A stretch of DNA of 32,348 bases. Origin: a virus. A program made the translations under genes and the position numbers. Location of the stretch: the IMG/VR virus record IMGVR_UViG_3300046009_004071, positions 1 through 32,348 of that record; one strand, written 5' to 3'. Each line of letters begins with the position of its first letter. Positions within the stretch are counted from its first letter, which is position 1. This document shows, piece by piece, positions 30,324-32,348 of the stretch. Below the pieces are notes generated by a model that did no database searches, was not told the origin of the DNA, and was given only the letters and a program-made list of their open reading frames with translations.

Positions 30324-30712
30324 TATTCATTTTCTTGTTCATCTTTCTCCTTCATCCTAGCTTCAATGAGCTTTCTGATTTCAGCAAAGTCTTGCGCTTT
30401 AACTTCGTTAGCACTATGATTACCCATATTTACAGCCATGTCACCAGCGTGTTTTATGGTTTCATTCTGTAGTCTGGCCACCTCTAACTTTAATTTGACA
30501 TTGGAAGTCTTTTCTTTCAATAAATCGGTTTTAGCTTTAGCCACCTTAGTATGGTCGTCAACGTCTTCTGGTTGAGAACCCAATGTAAGTTCATTGATAG
30601 TTTTTTGAGCCTCTTTAATATTTGAACAGGCCTCATTATAAACTTCTTGTAACACCACCTCTAACGATGGTATGTTATTTACTTTTACCTTTGTTCTAGT
30701 TGGACGTGGCAT
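30323..30712 (-). CDS. Helical protein (129 aa), possible small terminase-like or core protein
   Basis: This 129-residue protein starts with a basic arm (MPRPTRTKVKVNNIPSLEVV). It continues as helices: LQEVYNEACSNIKEAQKTIN, then DHTKVAKAKTDLLKEKTSNV and KLKLEVARLQNETIKHAGDM, a likely coiled coil. It ends in a charged tail (EARMKEKDEQENE). The length, basic N-terminus and central coiled coil resemble small terminase subunits, but a helical structural protein is equally possible. No terminase small subunit is found elsewhere in the window. It has a clear late-type promoter upstream and shares one base with the next gene. Confidence 0.6.
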   Translation of the reverse strand: MPRPTRTKVKVNNIPSLEVVLQEVYNEACSNIKEAQKTINELTLGSQPEDVDDHTKVAKAKTDLLKEKTSNVKLKLEVARLQNETIKHAGDMAVNMGNHSANEVKAQDFAEIRKLIEARMKEKDEQENE

Positions 30713-30722
30713 GGCTTTTTCC

Positions 30723-30738
30723 TTTATTAGTAAATATG
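30723..30738 (-). promoter_or_regulatory. Late-type promoter element, minus strand
   Basis: Read on the minus strand, CATATTTACTAATAAA ends 10 bases before the ATG at 30712. It differs at only a few bases from the plus-strand elements and sits in the 39-base gap after the late sigma gene. Confidence 0.55.
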
Positions 30739-30751
30739 CGGAAAGTAGTTT

Positions 30752-31561
30752 TTAGTCACTGTCAATTTCAATGTTCTTAATCAGTTTATATAAGGCCTTA
30801 TATCTTCTCATCGCCAATCTGACTTCTTTTACAGTCAGACCTGAGTGGGTTACTATAACTTCCATAATCGCCAATTTATCATGTTTATTCCCTCCGCCTA
30901 GGATGGGTGTGACCAGTTCTTTGTTTTCTAAGATATCTATGAGCGTGGTACCCAATTTCATCTCATTCTTAGACATATATATACCTAATGTCGCAGAACT
31001 CTCCATTTCCTTTTTAATGGCTGATACCATGCTCTTAATCAGATTCTCTACATCTAATGAATGGTCTTCGATTTCGTATTGATATTCATCTTTAGTTTCC
31101 AGTTCGGAACTCACATCATCGAAATCATCGTATTTCTTAATACTTTTGGCGTCATCCTGTAGTTTACCTATAAGATATCTCTTAATGATTGTCCCATAAT
31201 AGGAATAAGCCTTAAACTTTCTATCTGAATCAAATTTATGGGCTTTCAATATTAAGTTGTTAAGCGCATCCATGTGCAGCTCTTCGAACGATATGCCCTC
31301 ACGATATAGTTTATATCTTTTTATGATATACTCGACCATTTTATTCAACGGTTCTTTCAATCTACGATTGTATATCAGCTCTCGATGTAACGCGTGTTCG
31401 CTGGTTCCGCTCCAGATTAAATTAGCTTTCTCTGGTTCAGTAAGATATCTCGGATCATTAATGTCAGGTATCATGATACCAGAATTCAAAAATTCTGCTA
31501 CCGCTCTCTCTTCTTCTTCACCGAAATAGTCATTGACCTTTTTCTTTCGTTCTTTGACCAC
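30752..31561 (-). CDS. gp55-like late-transcription sigma factor
   Basis: This 269-residue protein resembles T4 gp55 (185 aa), the small sigma factor that directs host RNA polymerase to late promoters. Region 2 of sigma factors is visible at about 70-133: LNKMVEYIIKRYKLYREGIS, FEELHMDALNNLILKAHKFD, then FKAYSYYGTIIKRYLIGKL, with the aromatic cluster that melts DNA. The rest (140-269) is charged and helical (IEDHSLDVENLIKSMVSAIK; LTVKEVRLAMRRYKALYKLI) and could bind polymerase or, through the last part, DNA. It is the obvious reader of the recurring late-type element. It has no clear promoter inside the 12-base gap upstream, so it is transcribed with the glycosyltransferase gene. Confidence 0.8.
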   Translation of the reverse strand: MVKERKKKVNDYFGEEEERAVAEFLNSGIMIPDINDPRYLTEPEKANLIWSGTSEHALHRELIYNRRLKEPLNKMVEYIIKRYKLYREGISFEELHMDALNNLILKAHKFDSDRKFKAYSYYGTIIKRYLIGKLQDDAKSIKKYDDFDDVSSELETKDEYQYEIEDHSLDVENLIKSMVSAIKKEMESSATLGIYMSKNEMKLGTTLIDILENKELVTPILGGGNKHDKLAIMEVIVTHSGLTVKEVRLAMRRYKALYKLIKNIEIDSD

Positions 31562-31573
31562 CTTTCATTTCGA

Positions 31574-32347
31574 TTACCCCTCATATGTTATTGCCCTCGG
31601 TTTGTTAAAGTAAAACTCTTTTTTAGCTTTATCCAACCACCATTTCGATTCAGTAGGGTCCATCTCTTGGCTATAAGTATGGAATAATGAGCCTTCTCTC
31701 ATATTGGTATGTTTGTAACCGAACCTAGGGATTGTCATCACTTTAGCATCATTATGAACCATTCTCAAGAGGAATTCATAAATGAATGTTAGTTTGATAG
31801 CAGATTTAAAACCTCCGAAGTCTTCAAACAAGCTTTTCTTAATTACCATACCGTCAATATTGAAGTTCTGATAAGCTAATAGTGCGTTTGAATCCAAGAA
31901 CCCCATCTCGTCAGAGAATCTGTACGCCCAGACCGCTTCGTTTGTGGTTCCGATGAAATTACCGTCACCATTGACATCTGCGATGATCGGTAAGAAGATG
32001 TCCACTTCAGGATATGCTTCAATGTACTTAATAGCGTTCTTGAACCATATGGTCGAATACTCATCATCGTATTCCAACAATGATAGATATTTTGTTTTAA
32101 CTTCACTCACACCTAAGTTGAACTGAGTACAGAAATCTGTTTCACCTTCATTTTCAACAACTCTGACCTTAGTTTTGATTGTCGAGAACTTGAAACTCTT
32201 CAGATACTGTGAGGTTTCACTGTCTTTCGGTACCACCAATAGAACTTCGTCTGGCGCGACTCTTTGTTTTTCAATGCTCTCCATCGCAATAGCGAAGCTG
32301 GCTTTGGTACTATCTGTTAATTCGTGGATAGGTACGATTACGGTAAT
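31574..32347 (-). CDS. Family 2 glycosyltransferase, N-terminus cut by window end
   Basis: The minus-strand frame stays open to the window edge, giving 257 visible residues. The first ATG (32284) is internal: the codons before it read ITVIVPIHELTDSTKASFAI, the usual GT-A N-terminal strand and turn. Next are EKQRVAPDEVLLVVPKDSE, then KYLSLLEYDDEYSTIWFKNA, with EYDDEY in the place of the DxD nucleotide-sugar-binding motif. IYEFLLRMVHNDAKVMTIPR and RFGYKHTN follow. The enzyme would transfer a sugar from a nucleotide sugar to a protein, glycan or DNA; the acceptor is unknown. Its linkage to sigma and baseplate genes suggests virion decoration, which is inference. Confidence 0.75.
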   Translation of the reverse strand: MTVIVPIHELTDSTKASFAIAMESIEKQRVAPDEVLLVVPKDSETSQYLKSFKFSTIKTKVRVVENEGETDFCTQFNLGVSEVKTKYLSLLEYDDEYSTIWFKNAIKYIEAYPEVDIFLPIIADVNGDGNFIGTTNEAVWAYRFSDEMGFLDSNALLAYQNFNIDGMVIKKSLFEDFGGFKSAIKLTFIYEFLLRMVHNDAKVMTIPRFGYKHTNMREGSLFHTYSQEMDPTESKWWLDKAKKEFYFNKPRAITYEG

Positions 32348-32348
32348 A

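Noticed and set aside
32282-32284. ATG at 32284 as the glycosyltransferase start
   Set aside because: Upstream codons in frame encode the expected first strand of the fold (VIVPIH), so the gene extends beyond the window.
1-32348. tRNA genes, CRISPR arrays, integrase or attachment sites
   Set aside because: No cloverleaf with conserved T-loop, no regularly spaced repeats and no recombinase motif was seen on either strand.

Overview
This window is the virion-morphogenesis core of a large T4-like tailed phage (myovirus type). The strongest evidence is a head block in T4 order: terminase large subunit, portal, three small genes, prohead protease, acidic scaffold, major capsid protein. A second block on the opposite strand carries a baseplate spike-like protein and a gp55-like late sigma factor. 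The host is probably a member of the Bacteroidota. The DNA is AT-rich, start codons follow A-rich leaders with almost no Shine-Dalgarno sequence, and a few genes have TAnnTTTG-type promoter elements. The host call is an inference. No tRNA, CRISPR array or integrase is visible, and no stretch over 300 bases lacks a gene.

Layout. Positions 1-1261 (+) hold small accessory genes: a truncated gene, a KTSC-domain protein, a 39-residue membrane peptide, a pyruvoyl S-adenosylmethionine decarboxylase-like enzyme and a small acidic peptide. Positions 1305-2069 (+) hold two tandem paralogues, each behind its own late-type promoter. Positions 2086-4298 (+) look like one long gene split by a run of ten A's that requires a -1 frameshift. 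Positions 4324-10777 (+) hold conserved phage genes of unknown role and a 1009-residue multidomain protein (cupin-like, ADP-ribosyltransferase-like and Cys-rich parts) interrupted by an intein. Positions 10817-21966 (+) are the head module; TerL carries a second intein with a LAGLIDADG endonuclease. A strong terminator follows the capsid gene, then a free-standing Vsr-type homing endonuclease with a host-type promoter element. Positions 23793-32347 (-) run convergently: three unknown genes, a GNAT-like acetyltransferase, a DNRLRE-like structural protein, a gp5-like OB-fold protein, several unknown baseplate-region genes, the late sigma factor and a family 2 glycosyltransferase cut by the window edge.

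How it works together. A recurring element close to CATATTTATTATAAAA lies about 20-30 bases before many structural genes on both strands, and twice before the scaffold gene. The gp55-like sigma factor at 30752-31561 is the natural candidate to read it. Predicted flow: late sigma turns on the head and baseplate genes; protease, scaffold and capsid protein build and mature the prohead; TerL and portal package DNA. Three independent selfish endonuclease or intein elements sit in or beside essential virion genes.
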